DNA of 9,259 nt from Bacillota bacterium (GCA_023397245.1 JAEWUH010000025.1:1-9259); one strand, 5' to 3'; shown: positions 1 to 6,709, counted from the first letter of the stretch. The notes: generated from the sequence alone by a model not told the origin. A program made the numbers and translations.

Positions 1-291
1 GGGCTGATCCGTATCGACGGAAAACCGGCGGCCTTTACCATAGGGGAAGAAATCAACCGGCAGACGTATCTGATTCATTTTGAAAAAGCGCTGGACGGTT
101 ATAACGGGCTGTATCCCGCCATCAACCATGAATTTGCGTCCCGCCGCCTTGAGGGATATAAGTATATCAACCGGGAAGAGGATTTGGGGTTGGAAGGCCT
201 TCGCAAGGCAAAGCTTTCCTACCATCCCGTGTTTTTACTGCAGAAATATCTGGCAACATTAAAAGAAGAATCTAAGGAAGCTGTTCAATGA
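1..291 (+). CDS. DUF2156 (phosphatidylglycerol lysyltransferase C-terminal-like) protein, 3' end only
   Basis: This is the last 96 codons of a gene that begins before the window; frame 1 is open from base 1 to TGA at 289-291. The fragment reads GLIRIDGKPAAFTIGEEIN at its start and has YKYINREEDLGLEGLRKAK further on, the typical C-terminal pattern of clostridial DUF2156 proteins. These share the acyltransferase (GNAT-like) fold of the aminoacyl-tRNA-using domain of MprF-type lysyltransferases. No membrane segment is visible in this part. Known of the family: related domains transfer amino acids from aminoacyl-tRNA to phosphatidylglycerol, but the stand-alone clostridial members have no settled substrate, so I do not assign a reaction. 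The stop overlaps the next start as ATGA (288-291), implying translational coupling with the GNAT gene. The family call is fairly sure; the function is open. Confidence 0.78.
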   Translation, partial: GLIRIDGKPAAFTIGEEINRQTYLIHFEKALDGYNGLYPAINHEFASRRLEGYKYINREEDLGLEGLRKAKLSYHPVFLLQKYLATLKEESKEAVQ

Positions 292-1169
292 TTGAATTTG
301 CGGACTGGGGGATGCGCGGCGAGCTTGCGCAGATCTGGCAGATTTGCTTTGACGAACCGGCGCGCCCCGCAAAATATTTTCTGAATAACTATTTCCGCCC
401 CGAAAACTGTCTGGTGTATCGGGCCGGCGGCAAAATTGCATCGGTGGTTTATCTGCTTCCGGCATACATCGAGGCGGATTCCAAACCGCTGCAGGCGCAT
501 TATATCTATGCCGCCGCAACGCTTCCGCAGTACCGCTGCCACGGCTATATGGCGGCGCTCCTGGCATGGGCCGCGCTCGCCGGCGCGAACCGGGGCGACT
601 GGTACTCCGTTGTTCTGCCGGCAACCCGGGGGCTGTATCCTCTTTATGAAAAATCGGACTACTCCGCTTTCTTTCAGGTGCGGACGGTTTCCGTTTCTTT
701 GAGCCGGCTTTGTGATTTTGCCGAATCCGGGCAGGCCGGAAAAACCGTTTTGAACTACCGCCAGCTGACTGCCCTGCGGAATTCTTATCTTGCGGGGGAT
801 AACGGTTCGGTCCTTTGGAGCGAGGAAGCATTTGGTTTTGCCGCGGGAATGGGTAAGGTCTACGGAGACAGGCTGATCTGCTCAAGAACAGGCAACAGGC
901 CGGCCTATGCGCTTTGCCGCAGGCTCGACGCGAATACCTGCAAGGTGCTGGAAATTATGGCGGATGGGGATACGCTTGCGGATTTGCTTGCCTGCCTGAT
1001 CTGTGAAATGCCCGCGCAGACCTATCTCTTTCGGCTTCCCGTCGGAAGCCGGCTGTTCGCGCAGCAGGGGGAAAAATCCGCGTTCGGCATGATAAAACCG
1101 CTCAGTGGGGCGCCGCTTGAGCCGCTTCAAAGCGCAAAGGAGCCTTATCTCGGCCTTGCACTTGATTAA
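288..1169 (+). CDS. GNAT-family N-acyltransferase, 293 aa
   Basis: A soluble 293-residue protein with no signal peptide or membrane helix. The N-terminal half carries a GNAT core. Residues about 71-92 run through a beta-4-like strand (HYIYAAATL) into the acetyl-CoA pyrophosphate-binding loop YRCHGYM (82-88) and helix AALLAWAALA. The usual Q/R-x-x-G-x-G/A is seen as R83-C-H-G86-Y-M88, so the last small residue is replaced by Met. The C-terminal half (about 150-293) is unlike a minimal GNAT (about 150 aa). It may be a second, degenerate acyltransferase-like domain, as in longer clostridial GNAT proteins, and it ends in YLGLALD. AGGAAG at 275-280 sits 7 nt before the ATG at 288, inside the upstream gene. 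Overlap with the DUF2156 gene suggests co-production and perhaps a shared pathway. Substrate unknown. Confidence 0.85.
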   Translation: MIEFADWGMRGELAQIWQICFDEPARPAKYFLNNYFRPENCLVYRAGGKIASVVYLLPAYIEADSKPLQAHYIYAAATLPQYRCHGYMAALLAWAALAGANRGDWYSVVLPATRGLYPLYEKSDYSAFFQVRTVSVSLSRLCDFAESGQAGKTVLNYRQLTALRNSYLAGDNGSVLWSEEAFGFAAGMGKVYGDRLICSRTGNRPAYALCRRLDANTCKVLEIMADGDTLADLLACLICEMPAQTYLFRLPVGSRLFAQQGEKSAFGMIKPLSGAPLEPLQSAKEPYLGLALD

Positions 1170-1186
1170 ATGGGGAGGACTGTTCG

Positions 1187-1723
1187 ATGATTTATCTTTT
1201 TCTTGCAGACGGATTTGAAGAAATTGAAGCGCTTACCACCGTGGATATTTTAAGGCGAGCGGGATGCAGTCTTGCCACCGTGGGGGTTGGCGGAAAAAGG
1301 ATTACCGGTTCCCATCATATCGAAGTGACCGCCGATCTTGAAATCGGGGAAGCGGACCTTTCCTCCCCGGATATGGTTATCCTCCCTGGCGGGCCGGGGC
1401 ACAAAAACCTTGAAAAATCGTCCCTTGTCCGCGCAGCGGTTCAATACTGCGCCGACCACGATAAATACATTGCGGCAATCTGTGCCGCCCCATCCATCCT
1501 CGGCCATATGGGTCTGCTTAAAAATCATACGGCAACGTGCTTCCCCGGCTACGAGGAGGACCTGCACGCCAGAGAGGTGTCTAAGGACTCCGTCTGTGTC
1601 AGTGGGAAAATCATTACAGGGAAGGGCGCGGGCGTTACGGTGGACTTTGCACTGAAAATTGTCGAGGTGCTTTACGGCGCGGAGAAATCAAATACGCTTA
1701 GGAAGAATATACAATGTATGTAA
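1187..1723 (+). CDS. DJ-1/PfpI (YajL/ThiJ-like) family protein
   Basis: A 178-residue protein, the usual length for the DJ-1 family of the class I glutamine amidotransferase-like fold. The nucleophile-elbow cysteine is C99 in AAICAAPSILG (96-106). The conserved acidic partner (E18 of human DJ-1, motif EEMET) corresponds to E14 in FEEIEALTTVD. ILPGGPG (65-71) and ITGKGAGVTVDFALKI (143-158) are the other family blocks. Known members are reported as glyoxalase III/deglycase-type or chaperone-like proteins protecting against reactive carbonyls and oxidation; which applies here cannot be told from sequence. The start is fixed by GGAGG at 1174-1178, 8 nt before the ATG. The gene begins 17 nt after the GNAT stop, and its last 10 nt overlap the cyclo-ligase gene. 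Cytosolic. Confidence 0.93.
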   Translation: MIYLFLADGFEEIEALTTVDILRRAGCSLATVGVGGKRITGSHHIEVTADLEIGEADLSSPDMVILPGGPGHKNLEKSSLVRAAVQYCADHDKYIAAICAAPSILGHMGLLKNHTATCFPGYEEDLHAREVSKDSVCVSGKIITGKGAGVTVDFALKIVEVLYGAEKSNTLRKNIQCM

Positions 1724-2310
1724 AGAACATCCGAGAAGTAAAAAAGAATCTGCGCGCCCGTTACCGGAAGTTCCGGGAGCACATGGACCCGGAACAGAAG
1801 CTTGAGATGGATTCCTCCATTCAGAGCCGTTTGCTGGCGCTGGGGGAATATTCCCGCGCGGATACCATATTTACTTACGTGAGCAAACCGATCGAGGTGG
1901 ATACCATATCGCTGATAAAGGCCGCCTTTGCCAACCGCAAGCAGGTGGCCGTGCCGCGCTGTGTGCCGGAAACCTGCGACATGGAGTTTTATTATATCCG
2001 ATCCCTCGACGATTTGGAAAAAGGGTTGTTCGGCGTTCTGGAGCCGGTGTCGTCCAAATGCCGGCTTGTTACGGATTATTCCGGAGGCCTGTGCATTGTT
2101 CCCGGCCTGTGCTTTGATGCCCAGGGCTACCGCCTGGGATACGGCAAGGGCTACTACGACCGGTTTCTGGCCGATTTTAAAGGCGACACGGTGGGAATCT
2201 GTTATGCCGGCTGCGTGCAGTGGAACCTGCCGCACGGCTATTATGACAAGCCGGTCGACCTGCTGATTACCGAAAAATACAACCGGCGCATCGCAAACCG
2301 GAACGACTGA
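1714..2310 (+). CDS. 5-formyltetrahydrofolate cyclo-ligase (MTHFS, YgfA/YqgN type)
   Basis: The enzyme converts 5-formyl-THF plus ATP to 5,10-methenyl-THF, returning folinate to the one-carbon pool in the cytosol. Its 198 residues fit the family. The N-terminal helix has VKKNLRARYRKFRE (9-22). The substrate region contains FGVLEP (106-111). The signature GYRLGYGKGYYDRFL spans 138-152 and holds the ATP/phosphate-binding glycine/lysine loop. The C-terminal block is LPHGYYDKPVDLLITE (172-187). The ATG at 1714 is preceded by AGGAAG (1700-1705, 8 nt away) inside the DJ-1 gene. The first 10 nt of this gene overlap the end of the DJ-1 gene in another frame, which points to translational coupling. 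The function is secure. Its place next to a DJ-1 gene and mltG looks like operon convenience rather than a pathway. Confidence 0.96.
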   Translation: MYVKNIREVKKNLRARYRKFREHMDPEQKLEMDSSIQSRLLALGEYSRADTIFTYVSKPIEVDTISLIKAAFANRKQVAVPRCVPETCDMEFYYIRSLDDLEKGLFGVLEPVSSKCRLVTDYSGGLCIVPGLCFDAQGYRLGYGKGYYDRFLADFKGDTVGICYAGCVQWNLPHGYYDKPVDLLITEKYNRRIANRND

Positions 2311-2341
2311 TTTTCAGCATGAAGAACAGGAGGTTGCATCC

Positions 2342-3661
2342 ATGGGTGACGATAATATGCAGAACGACGTGAACCGTCGGAAAAAGGTGGAGCGCTTTCA
2401 GCTGAATATTAAAGACGATGATTTCGATGATCTGCCGGATACGGATTTATATTCGGATTACCGCAGTCCGCAGGAAGACAGCGGGGATTTTGAAAAAGTG
2501 ATTCACAGCTACAGCGATCCCGAGGCGGCTCAGCGCGACCGTACCCTGCAGCGGGAGGCGGAAGCCCGGGCGGAAAAAGAACACCGGTGGCGCAACCGCA
2601 AAAAGCGGAAGATGAACCGGTTCCTTTTCCGGTTCATGTGGTTCTTTATGGTTCTGTTCCTTTCTGTTCTGCTTTCTCAGCTTGCAATCGGCGGATTCGA
2701 CGATATGCTTGCAAAAGACCGGGAAAAGGTCAGCGTAACGGTGGAGATTCCCAAAAACCCGACTACGGATCAGGTGGCGCAGATTCTGAAGGATGCCGGG
2801 GTAATCCGTGAAACCGATTTTTTCAAGCTCTATTCCAAGCTTACAAAAGCAGACGGGCATTACCATAACGGCAGCTATAAAATCGATACAAATATGGACT
2901 ACGAAGCGATCATCAATAGCCTGCAGACAAACAGCAACCGCGTGGATACGATTAAAATTACGTTCCCCGAGGGGATGAATGCCGTTGAGATTGCCGCGCT
3001 GCTTGAAAAAAACGGCGTCTGCACCGCAAAGGATGCGTTGGCCGTTATGAATTCGAATAATTTCGACAGCGGCTTTGAGATCATAAAATCCATTACCAAC
3101 GCGAAGGACCGTTATTATAAGCTGGAGGGTTATCTGTTCCCGGATACTTACGAGTTTTACAAGGACGAAGACCCGAAAAGCGTGGTCAAAAAGCTTTTGA
3201 ATAACTGCAACAAGAAGCTCACGGCAGAAATCCGCAACAAAGCGGCGGCAGAGAAGATGACCGTGGACCAGATGATGGTTCTGGCCTCCATGATTCAGGC
3301 GGAAGCCGCGAATAAGGAGGATATGTACCGGATTTCCTCTGTTTTCCACAACCGTCTTGCCAGCAGCAAGGGCGACCTGAGCCGGCTCCGTTCCGACCCG
3401 ACCACGTATTATCCCTACCGCACAAAGGCCGCGGTTCCCTCGAACCTGCGCGACACATATAAGAGCAAATACGATACTTACACCATTGTGGGCCTTCCCG
3501 CAGGGCCGATCTGCAACCCGGGCGCCGAAGCAATCGACGCCGCCCTGAACCCGGCGAATACCGACTACTATTATTTCTGCCACGACAAGGACGGAAAAGC
3601 GTACTACGCCAAGACCAATGCGGGGCACGAGGCCAACCTGGTGAAAGCAGGATTGAAATAA
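2342..3661 (+). CDS. mltG: Endolytic transglycosylase MltG (YceG-like)
   Basis: MltG is a membrane-anchored lytic transglycosylase that cuts nascent glycan strands internally near the membrane and helps set strand length. The 439 residues comprise: a charged cytoplasmic N-terminus (1-92), acidic at about 25-51 (DDDFDDLPDTD) then basic just before the membrane (RNRKKRK 84-90); one transmembrane helix at about 94-117; a LysM-like region from about 128; and the YceG catalytic domain from about 205. Family motifs are EGYLFPDTYEF (262-272), the catalytic-loop LASMIQAEA (314-322) with E321 aligned to the catalytic Glu of E. coli MltG, and LPAGPICNPG (385-394) with AALNP (400-404). AGGAGG (2328-2333) lies 8 nt before the ATG at 2342; an ATG 15 nt further in is a less well placed alternative. 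It begins 31 nt after the cyclo-ligase stop and 15 nt before the U32 gene. In B. subtilis, mltG (yrrL) also lies near U32 genes. Confidence 0.96.
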   Translation: MGDDNMQNDVNRRKKVERFQLNIKDDDFDDLPDTDLYSDYRSPQEDSGDFEKVIHSYSDPEAAQRDRTLQREAEARAEKEHRWRNRKKRKMNRFLFRFMWFFMVLFLSVLLSQLAIGGFDDMLAKDREKVSVTVEIPKNPTTDQVAQILKDAGVIRETDFFKLYSKLTKADGHYHNGSYKIDTNMDYEAIINSLQTNSNRVDTIKITFPEGMNAVEIAALLEKNGVCTAKDALAVMNSNNFDSGFEIIKSITNAKDRYYKLEGYLFPDTYEFYKDEDPKSVVKKLLNNCNKKLTAEIRNKAAAEKMTVDQMMVLASMIQAEAANKEDMYRISSVFHNRLASSKGDLSRLRSDPTTYYPYRTKAAVPSNLRDTYKSKYDTYTIVGLPAGPICNPGAEAIDAALNPANTDYYYFCHDKDGKAYYAKTNAGHEANLVKAGLK

Positions 3662-3664
3662 ACT

Positions 3665-3669
3665 GGAGG
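3665..3669 (+). promoter_or_regulatory. Ribosome binding site selecting a TTG start for the U32 gene
   Basis: GGAGG lies 7 nt before TTG at 3677-3679. The first in-frame ATG (3698) encodes the M of MELLAPAGD, where many U32 proteins start, but it lies 28 nt from this GGAGG and has no clear site of its own. The TTG start is therefore preferred, adding seven residues (MNQTTNS). A TTG start usually lowers the initiation rate. Confidence 0.75.
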
Positions 3670-3676
3670 CTGTTCA

Positions 3677-4912
3677 TTGAATCAAACTACCAACTCGATG
3701 GAATTGCTTGCCCCTGCCGGCGACATGGAGCGCCTGCAGGCGGCGGTGGACTTTGGCGCCGACGCGGTCTATCTTGCCGGGCAGGAGTTCGGAATGCGGA
3801 CGGCGCCCTCTAATTTCAGCCGCGACGAGCTGCGAAAAGCGGTGGCGCTGGCGCACGAGCATCATATTAAGGTACACCTGACCTGCAATACCATCCCGCA
3901 CAACGAGGAACTGGAGCGTCTGCCGGGCTTTCTGGAAGAAGCGCAGGACGCCGGAGTGGACGCGTTCATCCTTGCGGATTTCGGCGTGATGGCCATGGCA
4001 AAAAAATACGCGCCGAAGGTGGCAATCCATATTTCAACGCAGGCGGGCGTGGCAAATTACGCCTCTGCCGGTGAATTCTATAATTTGGGAGCATCCCGCG
4101 TGGTTTTGGCGCGGGAGCTGAATCTGGAGGAAATTGCGGAGCTCCGCGCAAAAACGCCGAGGAAGCTTGAAATCGAGTGCTTTGTCCACGGCGCCATGTG
4201 CGTTTCCTTCTCCGGCCGGTGCCTGCTTTCCAGCTATCTCACGCACCGCGACGCCAACCGCGGCGACTGCGCGCAGCCCTGCCGCTGGGAATACTATCTT
4301 ATGGAATCCAAGCGTCCCGGGCAGTATATGCCTGTTTTTGAGGACAAGTCCGGCACCTATATTCTAAACTCAAAGGATATGTGTATGATCGAGCATATTT
4401 CGGAACTGGCAAAAGCGGGCGTTTCCAGCGTAAAAATTGAGGGCCGGGCAAAATCAGCCTATTATGTGGCGGTCACCACGAACGCTTACCGCCACGCAAT
4501 CGACGAATACAGGAACGATCCGGAAGCGAAGCTTTCTCCGTGGGTTGCGGAAGAGCTGAACAAAATCAGTCACAGGGAGTACAGCACGGGGTTCTATTTC
4601 GGCACGGAGCCCGGGCAGGTATATTCCAACGGCGGCTATGTCCGTGATTACGAAGTGATTGCTGTCTGCGAGGATTACTCCGGCGGTGTGGCGACGCTTT
4701 CACAGCGGAACCGCTTTTTCCGCGGAGATACCGCCGACGTGCTGGAACCGGGAACGCGCCCCTATCTTGTAAAGCTGGACGATATCACCGACGCGGACGG
4801 CACTGCAATCGATTCCGCGCCCCACGCGATGATGACCGTCCGATTGAGGACCGACCGCCCGATTGCAAAGGGCGCGATCCTGCGAAAGGAACGCAGCACT
4901 GCTTCCATGTGA
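3677..4912 (+). CDS. U32 family protein (peptidase U32 / TrhP-RlhA-type RNA hydroxylation protein)
   Basis: 411 residues with a typical U32 opening MELLAPAGDMERL (8-20), ADAVYLAG (28-35) and the U32 signature at 167-182, seen as E167-C-F-V-H-G-A-M-C175 ... G180-R-C182. Downstream are C198 and C202 (GDCAQPC) and C236, then VKIEGRAKSAYYV (252-264). Known of the family: U32 proteins were first called collagenase-like peptidases. The E. coli member RlhA and the TrhP proteins of E. coli and B. subtilis instead take part in hydroxylating 23S rRNA or tRNA U34, using prephenate and a cysteine-bound iron-sulfur cluster. The cysteine set here fits the latter, so I infer an RNA-modification role, closest in length and position to B. 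subtilis YrrO (TrhP2). Protease activity is the less likely alternative. No signal peptide, so cytosolic. It starts 15 nt after mltG and is the last gene of the run. No second U32 gene or methyltransferase lies beside it. Confidence 0.9.
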   Translation: MNQTTNSMELLAPAGDMERLQAAVDFGADAVYLAGQEFGMRTAPSNFSRDELRKAVALAHEHHIKVHLTCNTIPHNEELERLPGFLEEAQDAGVDAFILADFGVMAMAKKYAPKVAIHISTQAGVANYASAGEFYNLGASRVVLARELNLEEIAELRAKTPRKLEIECFVHGAMCVSFSGRCLLSSYLTHRDANRGDCAQPCRWEYYLMESKRPGQYMPVFEDKSGTYILNSKDMCMIEHISELAKAGVSSVKIEGRAKSAYYVAVTTNAYRHAIDEYRNDPEAKLSPWVAEELNKISHREYSTGFYFGTEPGQVYSNGGYVRDYEVIAVCEDYSGGVATLSQRNRFFRGDTADVLEPGTRPYLVKLDDITDADGTAIDSAPHAMMTVRLRTDRPIAKGAILRKERSTASM

Positions 4913-4985
4913 TTTTCTAAATCCCTTACCCAAGATGTTCCATAATTTTGCGGTTGCGCGGCTTATCGACAGCCTGAAATGAATA

Positions 4986-5033
4986 AAACGCCTTCGTATT
5001 GGAAATGCTATCCATTACGGAGGCGTTTATTTT
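4986..5033 (+). promoter_or_regulatory. Hairpin burying the PBP ribosome binding site; terminator-like
   Basis: Arms 4986-5002 and 5012-5028 pair over 17 positions with one T-T mismatch, one G-T wobble and a 9-nt loop. The 3' arm contains GGAGG (5019-5023), the Shine-Dalgarno of the PBP gene, 10 nt before its ATG at 5034. The arm is followed by ATTTT, so with the paired TTT the tail reads TTTATTTTA, and an A-rich run precedes the 5' arm. It can therefore be read as an intrinsic terminator for the upstream operon, as a translation-blocking structure, or as both. The rest of the 121-nt gap (4913-4985) holds only a weak -10-like CATAAT (4941-4946) with no convincing -35, and a 15-codon reading frame without a ribosome binding site. 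The pairing is seen directly; the function is inferred. Confidence 0.65.
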
Positions 5034-6653
5034 ATGGAAAAAAGAGTGGTCGCGTTTTTTGGAATTCTCATGCTTTGCATGTTTTTATTGATATTGAGCG
5101 TTTATAATGTTTCTACCGGTGCGCAGCTTGCACAGACCGCCGACCGGCAAAGCAGCTATAAGCTTGCCGTTGCAGGTACGCGGGGGACAATTTATGACTG
5201 CAACAAATCCCCTTTGACGGGCGGCGAGGAGGAGTACGCCGCGGCTGTTGCGCCGAGCGTGGAGAGCGCCGCCGCACTCAGCAAAATTCTGAGTGCCGAC
5301 GCACTTCAGAAAATATATCCTTCCCTGACGGCAAATAAACCGTTTACCATGAAAGTACCGCAGAAAATTACCGCGGAAGGAATCGATCTGTTCACGCTGC
5401 GGAAACGCTATTCCGATACGCAGACCGCGCCGCACGTCATCGGTTACCTGGACGGTTCCGGTGCGGGTGCTGCCGGAATCGAAAAAGCCTTTAACGGGCA
5501 GCTCGCCAAAAATCAGGGACAGATCACCGTAACTTATCGCGTGGACGCGGTGAACCGGGTACTCCGGGGGGAAAACCGGAAAATCAGCGATACGAGCTAT
5601 CTTGGCAACAGCGGCGTGGTGCTGACCATTGACAAGGATATTCAGACCATTGCGGAACAGGCCGCGAAAAAATACCTGACCAAAGGCGCGGTGGTCGTTA
5701 CGGAGGTGCCGAGCTGCAAAATACGCGCCATGGTCAGCCTGCCGGATTATTCGCCGAACGATATCGCCTCCGCGCTGAAGTCAGAGGATTCCCCGCTGGT
5801 AAACCGCTGCCTTTCGGCCTACAGCGTCGGCTCCGCGTTTAAGCTGGTGTCGGCTTCCGCCGCACTGGAGTACGGGATTTCGCCGGATACGACGTACGAC
5901 TGCAAGGGTGCAATCGATGTTTACGGAAGTTCCGTGCACTGCTTTAATTCCGAGAGCCACGGCACGGTCAACATGGGACAGGCAATCGCGCGTTCCTGCA
6001 ACGTTTATTTTGTAAACCTGATGCAGCAGATGCCGGAGTCCCAGTTCCTGCTCATGTCGCAGAGTCTGGGGTTCGGCAGGGGATACGAAATCGCTCCCGG
6101 CATGACCTCCTCGGCGGGAAACCTGCCCACCCTGCAGAGCCTGAAAATACCGAGGGCGCTCGCCAATTTTTCCTTCGGGCAGGGCGATCTGACCGCTACG
6201 CCCCTGCAGATTACCGCCATGGTGAATGCCATAGCGAGCGGCGGAAGCTTTACCCAGCCGTATCTGTATGAAGGCATCGTAGACGAAAATCGGAACTATA
6301 CTTCCAAAGCGGAGCCACAGCAAAGCACGCAGGTGCTTTCGGATACGACGGTTAGTTTACTGCGGGAATTTATGAAGGAATCGATCGAAACGGGAACCAG
6401 CAAAAAGGGCAAGCCGGAATACGGCGGCGCGGGTGCAAAAACCTCGACGGCGCAGACCGGAAAATATGTAAACGGAGTGGAGCAGGTCGAGTCCTGGTTC
6501 ACCGGCTTCTATCCCTATGACAGTCCCCAATATGTCATTACGGTGCTGGCTGAAAACGGCACGGGCGGCGGCGCCACCTGCGGGCCGGTTTTCAAGCAGA
6601 TCGCCGATTCCCTGTATGAGAAAAACGTCGAACCGGCCGCACAAGTGGATTGA
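5034..6653 (+). CDS. Penicillin-binding protein, transpeptidase (class B-like, FtsI/PbpA type)
   Basis: A D,D-transpeptidase that cross-links peptidoglycan outside the membrane and is a beta-lactam target. The 539 residues form a short cytoplasmic tip, one uncleaved membrane anchor (about 6-25), a reduced N-terminal pedestal with TRGTIYDCNKSPL (49-61, the family RGxIYDRNG pattern with Cys for Arg), and a transpeptidase domain from about 190. Active-site motifs in order: SAFK (S267 nucleophile, K270), SCN (321-323), and KTS (469-471) within AKTSTAQTG, where the third KTG residue is Ser. ALANFSFGQGDLTATPLQ (375-392) is another family block. There is no glycosyltransferase domain, so it is class B-like rather than bifunctional. 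It is shorter than typical PBP2/SpoVD and lacks PASTA repeats. The ATG at 5034 fits the hydrophobic anchor. Its ribosome binding site is inside the 4986-5028 hairpin. It plausibly works with a SEDS polymerase not seen here; MltG upstream acts on the same strands. Confidence 0.95.
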   Translation: MEKRVVAFFGILMLCMFLLILSVYNVSTGAQLAQTADRQSSYKLAVAGTRGTIYDCNKSPLTGGEEEYAAAVAPSVESAAALSKILSADALQKIYPSLTANKPFTMKVPQKITAEGIDLFTLRKRYSDTQTAPHVIGYLDGSGAGAAGIEKAFNGQLAKNQGQITVTYRVDAVNRVLRGENRKISDTSYLGNSGVVLTIDKDIQTIAEQAAKKYLTKGAVVVTEVPSCKIRAMVSLPDYSPNDIASALKSEDSPLVNRCLSAYSVGSAFKLVSASAALEYGISPDTTYDCKGAIDVYGSSVHCFNSESHGTVNMGQAIARSCNVYFVNLMQQMPESQFLLMSQSLGFGRGYEIAPGMTSSAGNLPTLQSLKIPRALANFSFGQGDLTATPLQITAMVNAIASGGSFTQPYLYEGIVDENRNYTSKAEPQQSTQVLSDTTVSLLREFMKESIETGTSKKGKPEYGGAGAKTSTAQTGKYVNGVEQVESWFTGFYPYDSPQYVITVLAENGTGGGATCGPVFKQIADSLYEKNVEPAAQVD

Positions 6654-6678
6654 CAAGCCCGCAAAATCAGTTTATAAT
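6650..6678 (+). promoter_or_regulatory. Consensus sigma-A (sigma-70 type) promoter of alaS
   Basis: TTGACA at 6650-6655, a 17-nt spacer, and TATAAT at 6673-6678 match the vegetative consensus at all 12 hexamer positions and in spacing. The -35 hexamer contains the TGA stop of the PBP gene (6651-6653). Transcription should begin near 6685, just before the T-box leader. A perfect promoter with downstream attenuation is a common arrangement for T-box genes: initiation is strong and output is set by termination. Confidence 0.92.
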
Positions 6679-6693
6679 CAAGATGAAACAAAA

Positions 6694-6709
6694 TGCACTT
6701 TCGGGTGCA
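6694..6709 (+). other. Small UUCG-loop hairpin at the 5' end of the alaS leader RNA
   Basis: TGCAC (6694-6698) pairs with GTGCA (6705-6709), with an extra T-G pair closing a TTCG loop (6700-6703). It lies about 10 nt after the predicted transcription start and before T-box Stem I. It has no T-rich tail, so it is not a terminator. A role in 5'-end stability or in insulating Stem I folding is possible but not shown. Confidence 0.5.

Noticed and set aside
259..885. 208-codon minus-strand frame over the DUF2156/GNAT junction
   Set aside because: Arg/Pro/Ser-rich translation with no domain, antisense to two coupled genes on the + strand; a shadow.
2447..3628. Long 393-codon open frame on the minus strand, antisense to mltG
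   Set aside because: It lies wholly over a gene with clear MltG motifs, has no recognisable domain or ribosome binding site, and is the kind of shadow frame that GC-biased codons create.
4935..4982. 15-codon frame (MFHNFAVARLIDSLK) just before the PBP hairpin, considered as a leader peptide controlling the hairpin
   Set aside because: No ribosome binding site in front of it, no run of one amino acid, and its stop is before the 5' arm. It could only be revived by conservation or ribosome profiling data.
4913..4985. Possible promoter for the PBP gene with CATAAT at 4941-4946
   Set aside because: No -35 hexamer better than about half a match at workable spacing and no extended -10; too weak to list as a feature.
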